From NCBI GenBank assembly GCA_029844215.1, contig CM056730.1:50356924-50420923 (forward strand): 64,000 nucleotides of DNA, in the 5' to 3' direction. Origin of the DNA: Przewalskia tangutica (taxonomy: Eukaryota > Streptophyta > Magnoliopsida > Solanales > Solanaceae). Position numbers and translations under genes: made by a program. Positions 46,689 to 57,342 of the stretch are shown here, in pieces (within the stretch, counting starts at the first letter, position 1; each line of letters starts with the position of its first letter). Below the pieces are notes generated by a model. The model saw only the letters and a list, made by a program, of their open reading frames with translations. It had not been told where the DNA came from and made no database searches.

Positions 46689-48991
46689 GTTCGAATGTTA
46701 ATTAAGTATGTAGGTTCTGAACCTAATGTACTTAAATATGAGTCATGCTTAATTAGATTATAGTTTGTTTCTATGATATTTTATCTGCCTGGATAACAAC
46801 AAATCCAAGTCTCATTGTTAGATTTACTTTTGGTTCAACATTTGCTGCGAGTTAGGTTTGTTTAGATTCAACTATTCCTCTTTTCAGTGTGAATAGTTTG
46901 GATTCTCCACATTGATTTAGTCGATCGCTCGAAAATGTGTTAAAAGTTTGTATTTGTCTACTGTGTGTCCTCTAACAAAGCCGTAGCATGAATGGTTAGT
47001 TTGATAGCACGGTTTCTTGTGGGGATCTGTCATAACTTGGTTCGATCAGTAAACACCCTCCTTCGCATTTATTCTGCATATAGTGTTAATTGTGTCGTGA
47101 CTAATCATTTGTATTGATGTGTCTATTAACGCCTAATTCTGTTAGCATGTATAGTTAGTTAATGTCTGTTACAATTCTTAAGTCGCTTTGTATCGTGTCT
47201 ATGTCTGTTGAGTTTGTCTAACTGATATCTGCATTAGCATTCTATACCTACTGTACTAGTCTGGATCATGTTAATTTATGACTTTTATTTGCATCTACAT
47301 ATAGCCCATAATCATGTTTTCGTAAGTAAGCATGTACATGATATAACTTGGTACTGAAACTGCTTAGGTATGAATAAAAAATGATTTGAATAGGCTCTTT
47401 GTATGTACAAAATATTTATGTTCTTTGATAAGTTATGCATATATGTCTAAATTATCTATTACGGGTATGTTTTCATTTTGATTTGGTTCCTGAATTGTCC
47501 ATATTAAGCATATCCATTTTACCAATTGTTTAAGCATGTGTGTATGAAATGGTCCTAGCCTTGATATGTTTTACTGTCCTGTTTCTTCCAAACATATAGC
47601 ATATGCCCCTTTTAAAATTCGCTGAACCTAGGAATGTCTTATTTCAAGAATACACAAGAATATGCAAGTTGAATATATAGAAATTATAAGATTTGGGCCT
47701 GCCTTCTTGCCTCATGTTCTATAAAAAATATGAAAGAAAAACCCCATATTTGGCCCTGTTTCATGCCTGCGGCTGCCTGTGTCTAAGGCTTAAGTGTTTG
47801 GTTTTAAATGTTTGGGCTTTTAATTTGTTTGAATCTGTTAGTTGGCTTCGGACTAATATAATTGAGTCATATACTTGTTTGAGTCACTTGATCGTTCATA
47901 TATTTGTGGGCGTATACTAATCCTTATCTCTTTCTTTTCCTTACATGAACTGCATTGGAGAAAAACGAAGAGTCTCAATATGAGACTCGTCGCGCCCCTT
48001 ATCAAAAGGAAGATCCATTACCATTTTCATCGCATCGCAACATCCACTTCCTCCGTGTCCTCTTTTTGGGTATCCTAAATAGGACGGGATATTGCCATCC
48101 GCCTTGAAGCGTCATCACAATTTCTCAAAACCCTCCCCTCTTTTATATATATTTGCTTATTTTTTTTAATGATTTATGTGTTTAACTTGGTATTTAATAG
48201 AATACTAACTCCATCAGTTGTAGAATAAAATGGGGAGGGTAATATAAAGTAGAAACTCTTCTTAAAATTACTTCTTATAGATGCGTCATATAAATTCAAT
48301 ATTCAAAAGATAATCCATTTATATATGTAACTAATACATTACTCCTTATCTAATTTCTAACAAAAGAAATAATTATCTCATAAACTCTTCATAAATATCA
48401 TATGAGTAATTTATCACTCTTCTTATTATCACTAAACGTTTTTATATACACTTACAAAAGTAATTTCATAATTAACTTTACATATATTTTGAGAGTCTTA
48501 ACCTTACATATATTTATAGGAGTAATTTATCATTTTTCCTTTTGTCAATAAAGTAATCTCATGTCTTGCAAATGCATAATTAACTTTACATATTTTTGTG
48601 AGTCTTATAAAACCCTTTAAGTTATCAAAAATACATTCTTTTAGACACTTGCAACATCATTTTTTACTTAAATAACTTTTCTAAAACATACATCTCTTAG
48701 CCAGATAAATTAACCTAGGTTTGAACGGACAACCGTAAGTTAGCGGATTCTAAAGGATGTCTAATCCCTTCCCTTTAGTATAATAGAGAACCCTTATCCA
48801 GAATCTTATTTAGTTTCACAGACCATTAAATGGAGTTAATGTTGACTTTAATCGGTTAGCATTTAGGTGTCCTAATTCACCCAATTAATTAGGTGGCGAC
48901 TCCCTTAACATTTACATTTTATTTTACATTTTTGGAGGGATAACCATTCCGTCGCGCATTCAAGCCTGAGAGTTCAAAATCGGGTGCGACA
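46689..48991 (+). repeat. Ogre-like 3' LTR, second part
   Basis: Continues from 27772 after element C (CATAT duplicated). It ends AGGTGGCGACTCCC (about 48891) and then CGGGTGCGACA at 48991, where copia RT sequence resumes. The two parts give an LTR of about 3.2 kb. AT-rich; short ORFs such as 47693-47920 have no recognisable domain. No gene is seen over its 2.3 kb. Confidence 0.76.
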
Positions 48992-49570
48992 GTGGTTAGT
49001 ATAATATCATCCACATATAAAAGAAGATAAGCAATATTAGTACCATGACGGTAGATAAATAGAGAATGATCTGATCTGCTATTTGAAAAACTCAGTGTTG
49101 ATACAAAGTCTGCAAATCGTTTGTACCATGCCTGAGGCGCTTGCTTCAAGCCATATAATGATTTTTTAAGTAAGCACACATGGTCTGGAAACCTGGGGTC
49201 CCTGTAGCCTAAATGCTGATGCATATAGACTGTTTCATGGAGATGTCCATGAAGGAATGCATTCTTGACATCCAGCTGTCGAAGTGACAATCCTTTGGAG
49301 AGAGACAGGCTGAGTACATTCCTGATGGTAGTCGGTTTCACCACTGGACTAAATTTCTCTCCACATTTCACGCCTACCTGTTGTGTTTTTGCATCACCTA
49401 CAAGACGGACTTTATGCCGCTCAAATAGACCGAATAGTATTAGCATGAGATGGATGAGGTACTAACTCCAACGTCTTATTTTTAATTAGAGCATTGTATT
49501 CGTCATCCATGGTCATTTTCCAATTAAGGTCACGTAGGGCAGACACAGGGTTTCGGGGCAACGTGATTTT
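48992..49570 (-). pseudogene. Copia reverse transcriptase, N-terminal two thirds
   Basis: Readable from 49446 down: GEKFSPVVKPTTIRNVLSLS, LRQLDVKNAFLHGHLHETVY, LLKKSLYGLKQAPQAWYKRF, then YLLLYVDDIILTT, after which the frame enters the Ogre-like LTR. DVKNAFLHG and YVDD are the catalytic boxes of copia RT and both aspartates of YVDD are present. Upstream (49450-49570) the sequence for an ALRDLNWKMTMDDEYNALIK stretch is out of frame. It is cut by insertion and not functional. Confidence 0.88.
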
Positions 49571-50049
49571 GTGACCTGGGTGTGCAAGTTATATTTTGTG
49601 TTGGGCTTGATTATACCATGCTGGCTGCGGGTCACAGGGCGATGGACACTGATTTATGGATCGAGTGGATGGGCTGGACATGGTGTTGGGTCAGTGGGCT
49701 GGACGCCACTGACCCGGGAAGAATTTCCAGCGTTACTGGAAGATGGGCCAGAAATAGCTATTGGATTGGTGGGATTGGTAGGTGGTCCAGTAGTTTGTGG
49801 GCAGCTGACCCGTAGAGGATGTCCACTGGATTGGGCTCCCACTGGCCCACTCTCGGACACTGCTGGGACAGTTTCGGGTGGGCGGGTAGGAGAATGTTGG
49901 GTGATGGCCGGGTAATAAATTGGATGTAACCCGATATCCAGAAACTCATATGTTGGAGATCGTGGCTCATGAATTTTCTTGAATGGGAATTGAGATTCAT
50001 CAAAGAGAACATGTCGGCTAATAAACATCCTATTGGATGATATTTCATA
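49571..50049 (-). pseudogene. Copia integrase-RT linker
   Basis: The piece at 49654-50028 reads MFISRHVLFDESQFPF followed by a Pro/Ser/Thr-rich stretch (SPTRPPETVPAVSESGP, TGPPTNPTNPIAISGPSSSN). ISRHVLFDESQFPF is the usual end of the copia integrase C-terminal domain; the low-complexity part links to RT. Confidence 0.75.
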
Positions 50050-50954
50050 TCATTTGTATCCTCTATGATGTGATGGATATCCCAAGAACACACATGGAGT
50101 AGATCTCAGTTGTAGTTTGTGGATGGTTGTGGATGGGAATAATGGATAACATAAGCAACCAAAGACCCGGAGATGAGAGTATGAAGGTTCTCGGAGGTAA
50201 AACAATTTAAGGAGTGTTTGGTTGAGTGTATTTTTGTTGGGTAGGATATTCAACAAATGTGTAGCCACTTGAAGTGAATGATGCCAAAAATCAGGGGGTA
50301 GAGAGGCATGATCAAGGGATGTCCGAACAGTATTATTTATGGTTCTGATTTTTCGTTCCGCCTTTTCATTTTGTGAAGAAGTGTGGGGACATGAGAACCT
50401 GAAATTCAAACCGTTTGTTTTGCAAAAATTCCAAAATTGCCTATTATCAAACTTCCGCCCATTATCACATTGTATGTTTTTGATATCCCTTTCAAATTGT
50501 TTTTGGACGAATTCTCTAAAAATGAGAAAGGTGGAAAAAACTTGTGATTTTTTAGAGAGGGGAAATGTCCACAAGAAATTAGAGTAGTCATCTAAAACAG
50601 CAAGTAATATCTATGTCCGGAAGAACTTAAGACAGGAGATATCCATATCACAATGAATAGTGTCAAAGGCATAAAAGTGCAATTATAGGATGACTCAAAT
50701 GGTAATTTAATATGTTTACCCAAAGGACAAGACTGACACTTATTAAGAGTACGAGTACAAGAAATAATGTTATTGCGTTTTAGAGAGTTCAAAACAAACT
50801 CTCCAGGATGTCCCAAACGCTCATGCCACAAATTGGAATTAAAAACAACAAAATTAAAATGTTTCTTTTCTGGATGAAGGAGTGAAGTGACTGGATAAAG
50901 TTCTCCATGGCTATCATATCTCATGAGTCGTGCCCCTATCCGAAAATCATACAC
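50050..50954 (-). pseudogene. Copia integrase with GAG-pre-integrase zinc finger
   Basis: 50592-50954: LWHERLGHPGEFVLNSLKR and CQSCPLGKH, the HHCC zinc finger before integrase. 50050-50574: NIQCDNGRKFDNRQF (second aspartate), SQNEKAERKIRTI (glutamate), then LPPDFWHHSLQVATHLLNILP and LRVFGCLCYPLF. The first catalytic aspartate should fall in the junction near 50590-50660, where the frame is broken. Belongs to the same polyprotein as the flanking copia pieces. Confidence 0.83.
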
Positions 50955-51014
50955 AGAGAAACCAAAGTGGTCAAAAGCTACAGTTACCCAGTTATCACTT
51001 GTAAACTTTCGGAC

Positions 51015-51386
51015 TTAAATTAAGTTTTTAATCAATTGTGGGGCATGAATAACATTTTTCAAGGCTAATAGTGGATTTGAGTTGGACAATTTAGTGGAAC
51101 CATAACCTTTAATTAGAATAGAGTGGCCATTTCCGACAGTTATACCATTTGATTTGCTCGAATTAAAATAGGACGTGAGGTTATCTTGGGAGGACGTCAT
51201 ATGGGACGTTGCACCTGAGTCCATATTCGGGTCCGGTGAATTAATTCTGAGTGTATGCATGGCTGCATTGATGACTGTGGGTTGGCCCACTGTCGAGTGG
51301 GCCTCCTGCCACGTCGACAGTGCCCATTTGCTTGCATTGGGCTGCGGGTATCTTCTTTGTGAATATCGGCCTCCTTTGTTGGGCAC
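51015..51386 (-). pseudogene. Copia aspartic protease
   Basis: Contains DPNMDSGATSHMTSSQDNLT, with the DSGA active-site box, then ITVGNGHSILIKGYGST (flap region) and LKNVIHAPQLIKNLI, the standard end of the copia protease. The core is open. It precedes GAG-pre-integrase, as expected. Confidence 0.85.
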
Positions 51387-52418
51387 AGGTAAATTGGCTC
51401 AGCAGTGGGCTGAACAATTCCTGCAAAACGTGGAGAATTATTAGGCTGAAAATATGTTGGGCCAGAGGTTGGTGGACTGGGCCTGGGCCAGGTGTTCGAT
51501 GGGTAGGGGCAAGGTGGCCCAGCCCAGTTCCACTGTGGCCATGCCCAATTCGGCCTGAATTTTTGCTGGTTGTTTCTGCTTTCGCCACCGCTGGTGGCGC
51601 TGTTACTGCCGCCACCGCGGCTTCCGGAGTTCCCGCCGCCGCCGGAATTTCGGTGACAACCATTTTTGTTGCGATTTCCTCCCTTTTTATTTTCGTTACG
51701 CCCTTTTTGTCCACGATGATTTTGTGATGGTGAAAAACTACTATTATCATTTGTGACAACTAATGCCGACTCATTCGTGTTAGCCACCTTTTTAAAAAAA
51801 AACTTGTTCTTCTAGAATCAACATGGACCTTGCTTGGTAGAATAAGGGAAGCGGATTACTTTGACGGATGACCGTTGCAACTCCACTATACGCCTCTGTC
51901 AGTCCGACAACAAGTTGTAAAACCAAACGATTGTTGGTAATCGGAGAACCAACATTTTTCAATTGATCTGCCAACACTTTTAGGCGTTGACAATATGCGG
52001 AAGCATTAGGGAAGTCCTCCATATCAACACTGGAGAATTCTTGTTCCAAAGCCACTGCACGGGAGTTTTGATTGTTATAAAACACATTCTGTAAGCGATT
52101 CCAAGCGTCAATTGCCTTAGAATCCGGTTCCAAGATTGTGTGCAATAAATCAGTCTAAATTGTTGCATATATCCAACCGAGAACTGTGGCATCGAGGGTA
52201 TCCCACAATTCTTTTTCGTCATCCGTTGTCAAAACCTTTTCTTTGCCTTTTTCTGGGGGTATGATATGATGAAGATCCCGGTGAGATCGGCAATAAATTT
52301 TGAAAAGTTCTGCACAGGAAGCATAATGAACATTCTCCATTTGTAATGTTATGAGAACATGTGTTTTGATATTTGAAACGGTAAGAGCGGGATGATAAAA
52401 AGATTTGGAGTCGGACAT
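51387..52418 (-). pseudogene. gag: Copia gag
   Basis: The ATG at 52418 opens SFYHPALTVSNIKTHVLITL, EMENVHYA-like text and KELWDTLDATVLGWIYATI. TAG at 52152-52154 interrupts; the same frame continues with TDLLHTILEPDSKAIDAWNR and LVVGLTEAYSGVATVIRQSN to 51792. An A-rich run there (about 51789-51800) shifts the frame into a Gly/Asn/Ser-rich tail (51197-51787: NSGGGGNSGSRGGGSNSA). A CCHC knuckle is not clearly seen. The capsid resembles UBN2/Retrotran_gag-type domains of plant copia elements; the copia lineage is unresolved. Confidence 0.82.
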
Positions 52419-52519
52419 GTTGAATTTGATTGGAAATTCTCAAGGAACTTGTGGAATGTAGAATAGTATGTAGAATACTGGAATGACAATGGAAGAAAAA
52501 ATAAAATGAAACAAGTTAC
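52419..52519 (-). other. Junction between copia and the host gene fragment
   Basis: About 100 AT-rich bases. The right side looks like the start of an intron of the host gene fragment (GTAACTTGTT on the minus strand from 52519). The left side would be copia leader. No LTR end or target duplication can be placed. Confidence 0.45.
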
Positions 52520-53008
52520 GCATCTTCCCCTGAAATGGAACGTTCCTTCTCTGTTCCTGCTGCTATATAACCAACTTATCCTCTCCTGAATTTCCATCTC
52601 CAGCATTGTCACTTCCATTTTTCTTGATCCTAAACATGTGTGTAGGAAGAGCATTGATGGATTCTTCTGTTGCCCCTCTCATTCCATACATATCCTCATG
52701 AACACCGATGATTGAAATGATACAAGGAAGGCAACAACATATCACTGCGCAAAGGATGAAAGGCATAACATACCCAATGCAACTAAAGATAAGAAAAACT
52801 ATACATAATCTGCGAAGTATGGAAACAATATCAGTATTGCTGGTAAGATTGTGGCAAGGAAAAATTATCAAAAGCAAATAATCGAACCTGTACAAATTGG
52901 GAGCCTCAGAAGCAGATGAGTGCCCTCTAAAGATCCAAATATTGCCAACAACAAACCAGACCACAAAGAAACAATCCAAGTCCATCTTGACATAATCCAA
53001 CAGCGAAC
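52520..53008 (-). pseudogene. Fragment of a plant transmembrane RING E3-ligase-like gene, RING part missing
   Basis: Two exons on the minus strand. Exon 53008-52888 encodes SLLDYVKMDLDCFFVVWFVV, then GNIWIFRGHSSASEAPNLYR. A 78-bp intron (52887-52810; GT donor at 52887-52886, AG acceptor at 52811-52810) is removed in frame. Exon 52809-52520 encodes LCIVFLIFSCIGYVMPFILC, AVICCCLPCIISIIGVHEDM, GATEESINALPTHMF, and, after a one-base frameshift, GTEKERSISGEDA. Two hydrophobic segments fit membrane helices. The order matches plant membrane-anchored RING E3 ligases, in which VCCICL and the rest of a RING-H2 finger follow GEDA. That finger is absent here; copia sequence follows. Family assignment is from memory. 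Confidence 0.72.
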
Positions 53009-53306
53009 CTAGACTGGGAATAATAACATGTTATCTTAGGATTAGTGCTATCCATAAAAGTCTACGAGATAAGTGTGGAAGACCCAAACTATCTTACTAG
53101 AATGAAAATTTAGAGCATTTATGAGACGTATAATGGCAACGATAATGGTCTCAGGACAAACTAATCAACAAATGTATAACATCAGTTATCAAACATAAAA
53201 ACTCCAGGTTCATGAGATGTTGTGCTTAGATTGGACGACACTACAACTTAACATGCACGAAGAAAACTATATACACCTTTTTTAATAGTTAAAAGAAACA
53301 CAACTA
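53009..53306 (-). other. Presumed intron of the host gene fragment
   Basis: Begins after the acceptor AG (plus-strand CT at 53009-53010) upstream of exon 53008. AT-rich, no coding signal. Ends at the SINE target duplication (53296-53306). Confidence 0.5.
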
Positions 53307-53646
53307 ATCCAAAGATAGTGGCCCAGTGGTCATTAGTCAAATTTGTGGCCTTAGGGTCACAAGTTCGATTCTCGGCGGATACGTTCTCCGGGGCATATGC
53401 CTCGTATTAAAGTCTGGTAGCTTAACCGCGCGGGCATGTTGCAGTGTGGGTTTGATACTCCCTCAGACAATCCCTGTTGGGGGGTCGGACCTTGTAGCAT
53501 TGATCCGTTGGTGGCGATCAGACACTGAATGCGGGGCGGCTAAGAACGGGTTCCATTCGCCTCCAGGAGCATAGTACCAGTACTTGTGCAGGTACTAGCG
53601 ATATGGGGGTACTAAGACCAACCCGAGACCTGGATTATTAAAAAAA
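53307..53646 (+). mobile_element. tRNA-derived SINE
   Basis: About 340 bp flanked by the 11-bp duplication AAACACAACTA (53296-53306 and 53647-53657). It has a Pol III A box (TGGCCCAGTGG, 53319-53329) and B box (AGTTCGATTCT, 53362-53372) at tRNA-like spacing, and ends in a poly(A) run. It has no coding capacity and would be moved by a LINE's reverse transcriptase. The perfect duplication suggests a fairly young insertion. I do not assign it to a named SINE family. Confidence 0.83.
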
Positions 53647-53657
53647 AAACACAACTA

Positions 53658-53786
53658 CTACAAACCTTTGAATGAGACCTATCTATATTTCTGAAGTATA
53701 ATATAAAGCAGGACGAATTTCTATACAGTTGGTTGTACAGCAAGCCTTCCACTCCGGGGATGAATGTTTCTAAGGGGGGAAGAATG
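53658..53786. other. Stretch between SINE and LTR G
   Basis: The first half is AT-rich, presumed host intron. The second half ends GAATGTTTCTAAGGGGGGAA, a polypurine-tract-like run as found before gypsy 3' LTRs. So the last ~40-60 bp are the internal end of element G, whose body is missing. Confidence 0.5.
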
Positions 53787-54523
53787 TGTTACGCCCCGTA
53801 ATTTCAAGAAAATGAGATGAGAACGTACGAAAGGAAAAAAGATTCGAATTTGGAAAAAGAAAAAAAAAGTTGTTGGCAGAATTGTTTTAGACAAATTTTT
53901 AGTCAACTTTGGAGCAGTATATCTCCTAGTATATTGGGAGTTTTTAGGTGTTTCAAAATCCTAGTATGAAGTTCATTGCGTCTAGTTTCCAATGCAACAA
54001 ACCGCTCGTCGATAGGACATCAGAGTAGAAATTTATGGACCTTACAAGATCAGATGACAGAAGAGACAGGGTCAGGCGCCACGGCGCCGGCTGCAGGGCC
54101 ATGGCGCCGAAAACCCTAAAACTGTCTGAAGTTGCAGCGCCACGGCGCCGGCTGAAGGGCCGTGGCGCCGAGGGGGGGTTTTCTGCAGAAATGGTGTAAA
54201 ATTAGAAGATATTTTTTGTAAAGGACCTATGGGAGGGCGACAAGTGTCCCTCCCAACTTGTAGAACAAGAAAAGCCCTATATCTTGGCCAAGTCTTGCAA
54301 GACTTGGCCATTATACACAAAACTTCATCCAAATACTTGCTCTTCTCTCTCTCTCTCATTTTCGATTTGGCCAAGAACCAAAGGAAAGGATTGTTGAATC
54401 TTACAAGTGTTGTTCTTACACACTAGATGAAGGATATTAACAAAGGGATTAGCCAAGATTGAACTCCCACCTTCCCTAAATCTTCACGAAACGTGGTTAG
54501 GGTTTGAAACAAATCCTAAGGTG
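53787..54523 (+). repeat. LTR of gypsy element G, first part
   Basis: Starts TGTTACGCCCCGTA after a polypurine-like tract. It is related to, but distinct from, the TGTTATACCCCG family. It includes a duplicated GGCGCC-rich segment (54073-54173) and a CT microsatellite near 54343-54358. It is interrupted at 54523 by element E (AGGTG duplicated) and continues at 63553. Confidence 0.72.
54073..54173. repeat. Duplicated GGCGCC-rich segment in LTR G
   Basis: Two ~38-bp copies (from 54075 and from 54136), each containing GCGCCACGGCGCCGGCTG followed by AGGGCC and TGGCGCCGA. GGCGCC palindromes recur, so stable hairpins are possible. The block is far more GC-rich than its surroundings. Confidence 0.75.
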
Positions 54524-54919
54524 TGTTATACCCCGTATTTCCAGGGTATGTACGTGAGGACGTACGTAGAAATTTGAGCCTTAAAGGTAGGCAAGGTTCG
54601 AAATTGTACATAACTACCAAAAGGAGTAATTTTTCGACGAAACGTTTCCACAACTTTCGTAGGGAAAATTCCGGCTATGTCAATAATATTTTTTGCGGAT
54701 TTTTCCGAGAGACGTAACATTTTGGACCAACGGGAGGGTGACAAGTGTCACCCTCACATTGGGCTTGAGTTGGGCAAAGGACGAAAGGGTCCGGGGTTAG
54801 GGAGGATATTTTTGTGCAAGTGGTGTGGTAGATGGATAAGGTACACATGGTGGAATCCTAGCCCTACACTTGCCTAACACTTGGATTAATCTTGGCCATT
54901 GGTTGGCCATTTCTTGACC

Positions 54920-54927
54920 TATAAATA
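54920..54927 (+). promoter_or_regulatory. TATA box of element E 5' LTR
   Basis: TATAAATA in GACCTATAAATACCCCTCC, 396 bp into the LTR, followed by about 2.9 kb of LTR. Confidence 0.7.
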
Positions 54928-56890
54928 CCCCTCCCTTTGGAAGACTTCTTCATCCTAAAATCTTCCTAAGTTTTGAAGAATCCCTCCCTCTCCCTCTTGC
55001 TTGTTCTCGTCCAAACACCACCCCTCTCCCCCCCCCCCCCTCTTGAAGGCCCTCGTAGAACCCCCTTGCCTTTGTGGTGCCACAGCCAGGGTACCCCTAG
55101 CCTAGTTGTTTTCGTATAATACCCATTTTTGTGGTATAGAAATACTCTCCTAGTATTGTTATAATGCCCAAATACTTTAGCCCATATACCTTGTAGTACT
55201 TTCCAAAGTACCTTTTATACAAAAGCCCGTAAAATACTATTATACTTCCTCACCACAAAAACGAAACCCTAAGGAAAACCTTCATAGTCGGTTGAAGTGT
55301 TAAGTAGAAGTTGGTTGGAACTTCAAGGGTTGGTTGGAGGCGGGTTGGAGCGCACGGAGTAGGAGCTAAACCTTGCTCAGGGATCGACATATAAACTCGG
55401 ATAATTTTGGGCTTATCGAGGTAAACATTCTTGACCTACATTTGTAATTGGAAATTACATGTTGTAGGAGTATATAGTTAAGTATACTATATATAGAACT
55501 GAACATAGTTGTGCGGCAATGTCTTTTGACTTAAGCTCGATAATACTTACGCAATGTCTTGCGACTTAAGCTGAATTTTAAGAAGTGAATCAATCGTAAT
55601 TACATAGATCAGACATGAGACTTGTGTAGAATTTCTGTGAGTAGAATTGTACACGTCCAGTTAGTCGTGCAAACCCCCTGGTTGGCTTGGTAGCCTACCG
55701 ATAGAGAGAGATTTACGCTGTTTGGGGGAGGTGTCGAATTTTCTGTAAGATATTCTACATTGAGATCTAAGATGTTAATAGGCGCCTTGTGGCCTCTATA
55801 GGTTGAAATACTACGTGTGGCGTGGTCTACTTGGCTTAAGGTGTAGCCGACGGTTTGAGGTACTTGGAGCGCTTTGCTATTAGTCGGTAATCGTCGCGAG
55901 GTATGTGAACCTCTTCCTATCTGTTCTAGCATGATATGTGTATAACTATGTAGTACGGTAGACGTACATGTGTTTAATGTATTTGATTGGTTTGAAACAT
56001 AAAGTGTTATAACGGCTTTATGGGAAGTTGGTTATAACAGCTTTATGTAGGTAAGAAAATGCTTTGTGGTTTCAAAGGGTAACTGATTTGACTTATAACG
56101 GATTTGATGTGTAGTAATAAGAACTTGAAGTGTTTTCAAAAAGACCTTTTTGAAAGAAGAGTAATACTTGGCTTTGAAAACATAAGAGTTGTACTAGCTT
56201 TATGGGAAGTTAGGTATAACGTCTTAAGAGTGATAAAAAGAATGGTTTACTGATTTTTTTGAAGATAAGAGACTTGACTTAATGGTATTGATATGAATTT
56301 TGTTAAAAGTGTGAAACCTCATTCGTGAGTAATGAGTACTTGGTTTTAAAAGGAATAATGTTTCTTGATTTGAAATCGAATGAGTAGCGACAAACCACTG
56401 CAGCGTTAATAAAGGAAAATGTATTGAATAATGAAGTATGGTATTAAAACCAGTAGAAACCTCCATCTGCATAGAAGCTAAGATGAGACAAAATGATATT
56501 ACATTTCCTAGATCATGGCTGCTTAATAAGATTGATTATAAACAAGAATAACCTACTCACATATAAGACATATGTTTCTCAAAACGTTTAAAGGAGAATT
56601 ATGTTTTAAAGGATTAAAACTATGAACTACGAAACCTTTTCTAAAATGAGAAACTTCAGCATTTGAAATTAGGCAAACTTGAACGTTTGGAAAATAAGGT
56701 TGTTACTTGATTTTACAAAGGAAAGCATTTTGGTTTACTTAACAATGTTAGTCACTCTATTTTTATACTACGGGTATCGGGTGACCTTTGTAAAAGAAAT
56801 GGATCTTTAAAAGGAATTTAACGTACGTAGTACTTTAGGGTTAAAACCCGGACTTTGGCATAAAATGAAAGTACTTTGAGTTGTGTATAA

Positions 56891-56985
56891 CTTGCCTATG
56901 CTTGTTGTTGTGAAGCTTGCCTATGCTTGTTGTGTAAAGCTTGCCTATGCTTGTTGTTGTGAAACTTGCCTATGCTTGTTGTGAT
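56891..56985. repeat. Four tandem 24-25-bp repeats in LTR E
   Basis: CTTGCCTATGCTTGTTG begins at 56891, 56916, 56940 and 56965, with TTGTGAAG or TGTAAAG between. The same set is at about 62616-62710 in the 3' LTR. Confidence 0.88.
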
Positions 56986-57054
56986 AGCCTTTGTTGTATT
57001 TCTGTACCCCCGCGTCTCTCGATGGAGGGCCGGTTGATTTGTTATGAACGATTC

Positions 57055-57342
57055 TACACCGAGTCCCACGAGATGGGCAGGGACACGTATTTCATTTAAT
57101 TATACACCGAGTCCCACGAGATGGGCAGGGACACGTATTTCATCTGATTATACACCGAGTCCCACGAGATGGGCAGGGACACGTATTCCATCTGATTATA
57201 CACCGAGTCCCACGAGATGGGCAGGGACACGTATTCCATCTGATTATACACCGAGTCCCACGAGATGGGCAGGGACACGTATTTCATCTGATTATACACC
57301 GAGTCCCACGGGATGGGCCGGGACACGTATTTCATCTGGTTA
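57055..57342. repeat. Six tandem 48-bp repeats in LTR E
   Basis: Copies at 57055, 57103, 57151, 57199, 57247 and 57295: TACACCGAGTCCCACGAGAT, GGGCAGGGACACGTATTTCA, TCTGATTA. Because 48 is divisible by 3, an ORF of repeated SPTRWAGTRI residues appears; it is not a gene. The 3' LTR has six copies at about 62780-63055 with small deletions. A, B, C and D lack this repeat. Confidence 0.92.

Larger units (their letters stand above)
14827..48991 (+). mobile_element. Ogre/Tat-type Ty3/gypsy retrotransposon, 5' LTR not seen, 3' LTR split by element C
   Basis: In order: leader, ORF1, gag, protease plus G-patch, an intron-like gap, RT, gypsy RNase H, a second RNase H, integrase, a long repeat-rich 3' region, polypurine tract and a 3' LTR in two pieces (26866-27772 and 46689-48991). 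An extra ORF before gag, an intron between protease and RT, and a second RNase H are marks of the Ogre/Tat lineage. Without the nested C/D insertion the visible element is about 15.2 kb. The 3' end GGGTGCGACA (48991) is followed by copia RT sequence, so the element inserted there; the 5-bp duplication would be GTGGT (48992-48996), its left copy outside the window. Six in-frame stops and three frameshifts make it inactive. Confidence 0.88.
48992..52440 (-). mobile_element. Ty1/copia retrotransposon, truncated at both ends
   Basis: Minus strand, coding order gag, protease, GAG-pre-integrase, integrase, RT: the copia order, with integrase before RT. The RT stops just after its YVDD box where the Ogre-like 3' LTR begins (48991/48992), so the RT end, RNase H and 3' LTR should lie left of the window beyond the Ogre-like 5' end. 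No 5' LTR or Met-tRNA primer site is visible between the gag start (52418) and the gene fragment (52520). The right boundary near 52440 is approximate. Confidence 0.86.

Noticed and set aside
53319..53372. Stand-alone tRNA gene
   Set aside because: A and B boxes are present but no cloverleaf or anticodon stem can be drawn; the flanking duplication and poly(A) show a SINE.
53787..54523. LTR G as a solo LTR
   Set aside because: A polypurine-like tract lies just before it and the right end is outside the window, so it is more likely a 3' LTR with a lost body; this cannot be settled here.
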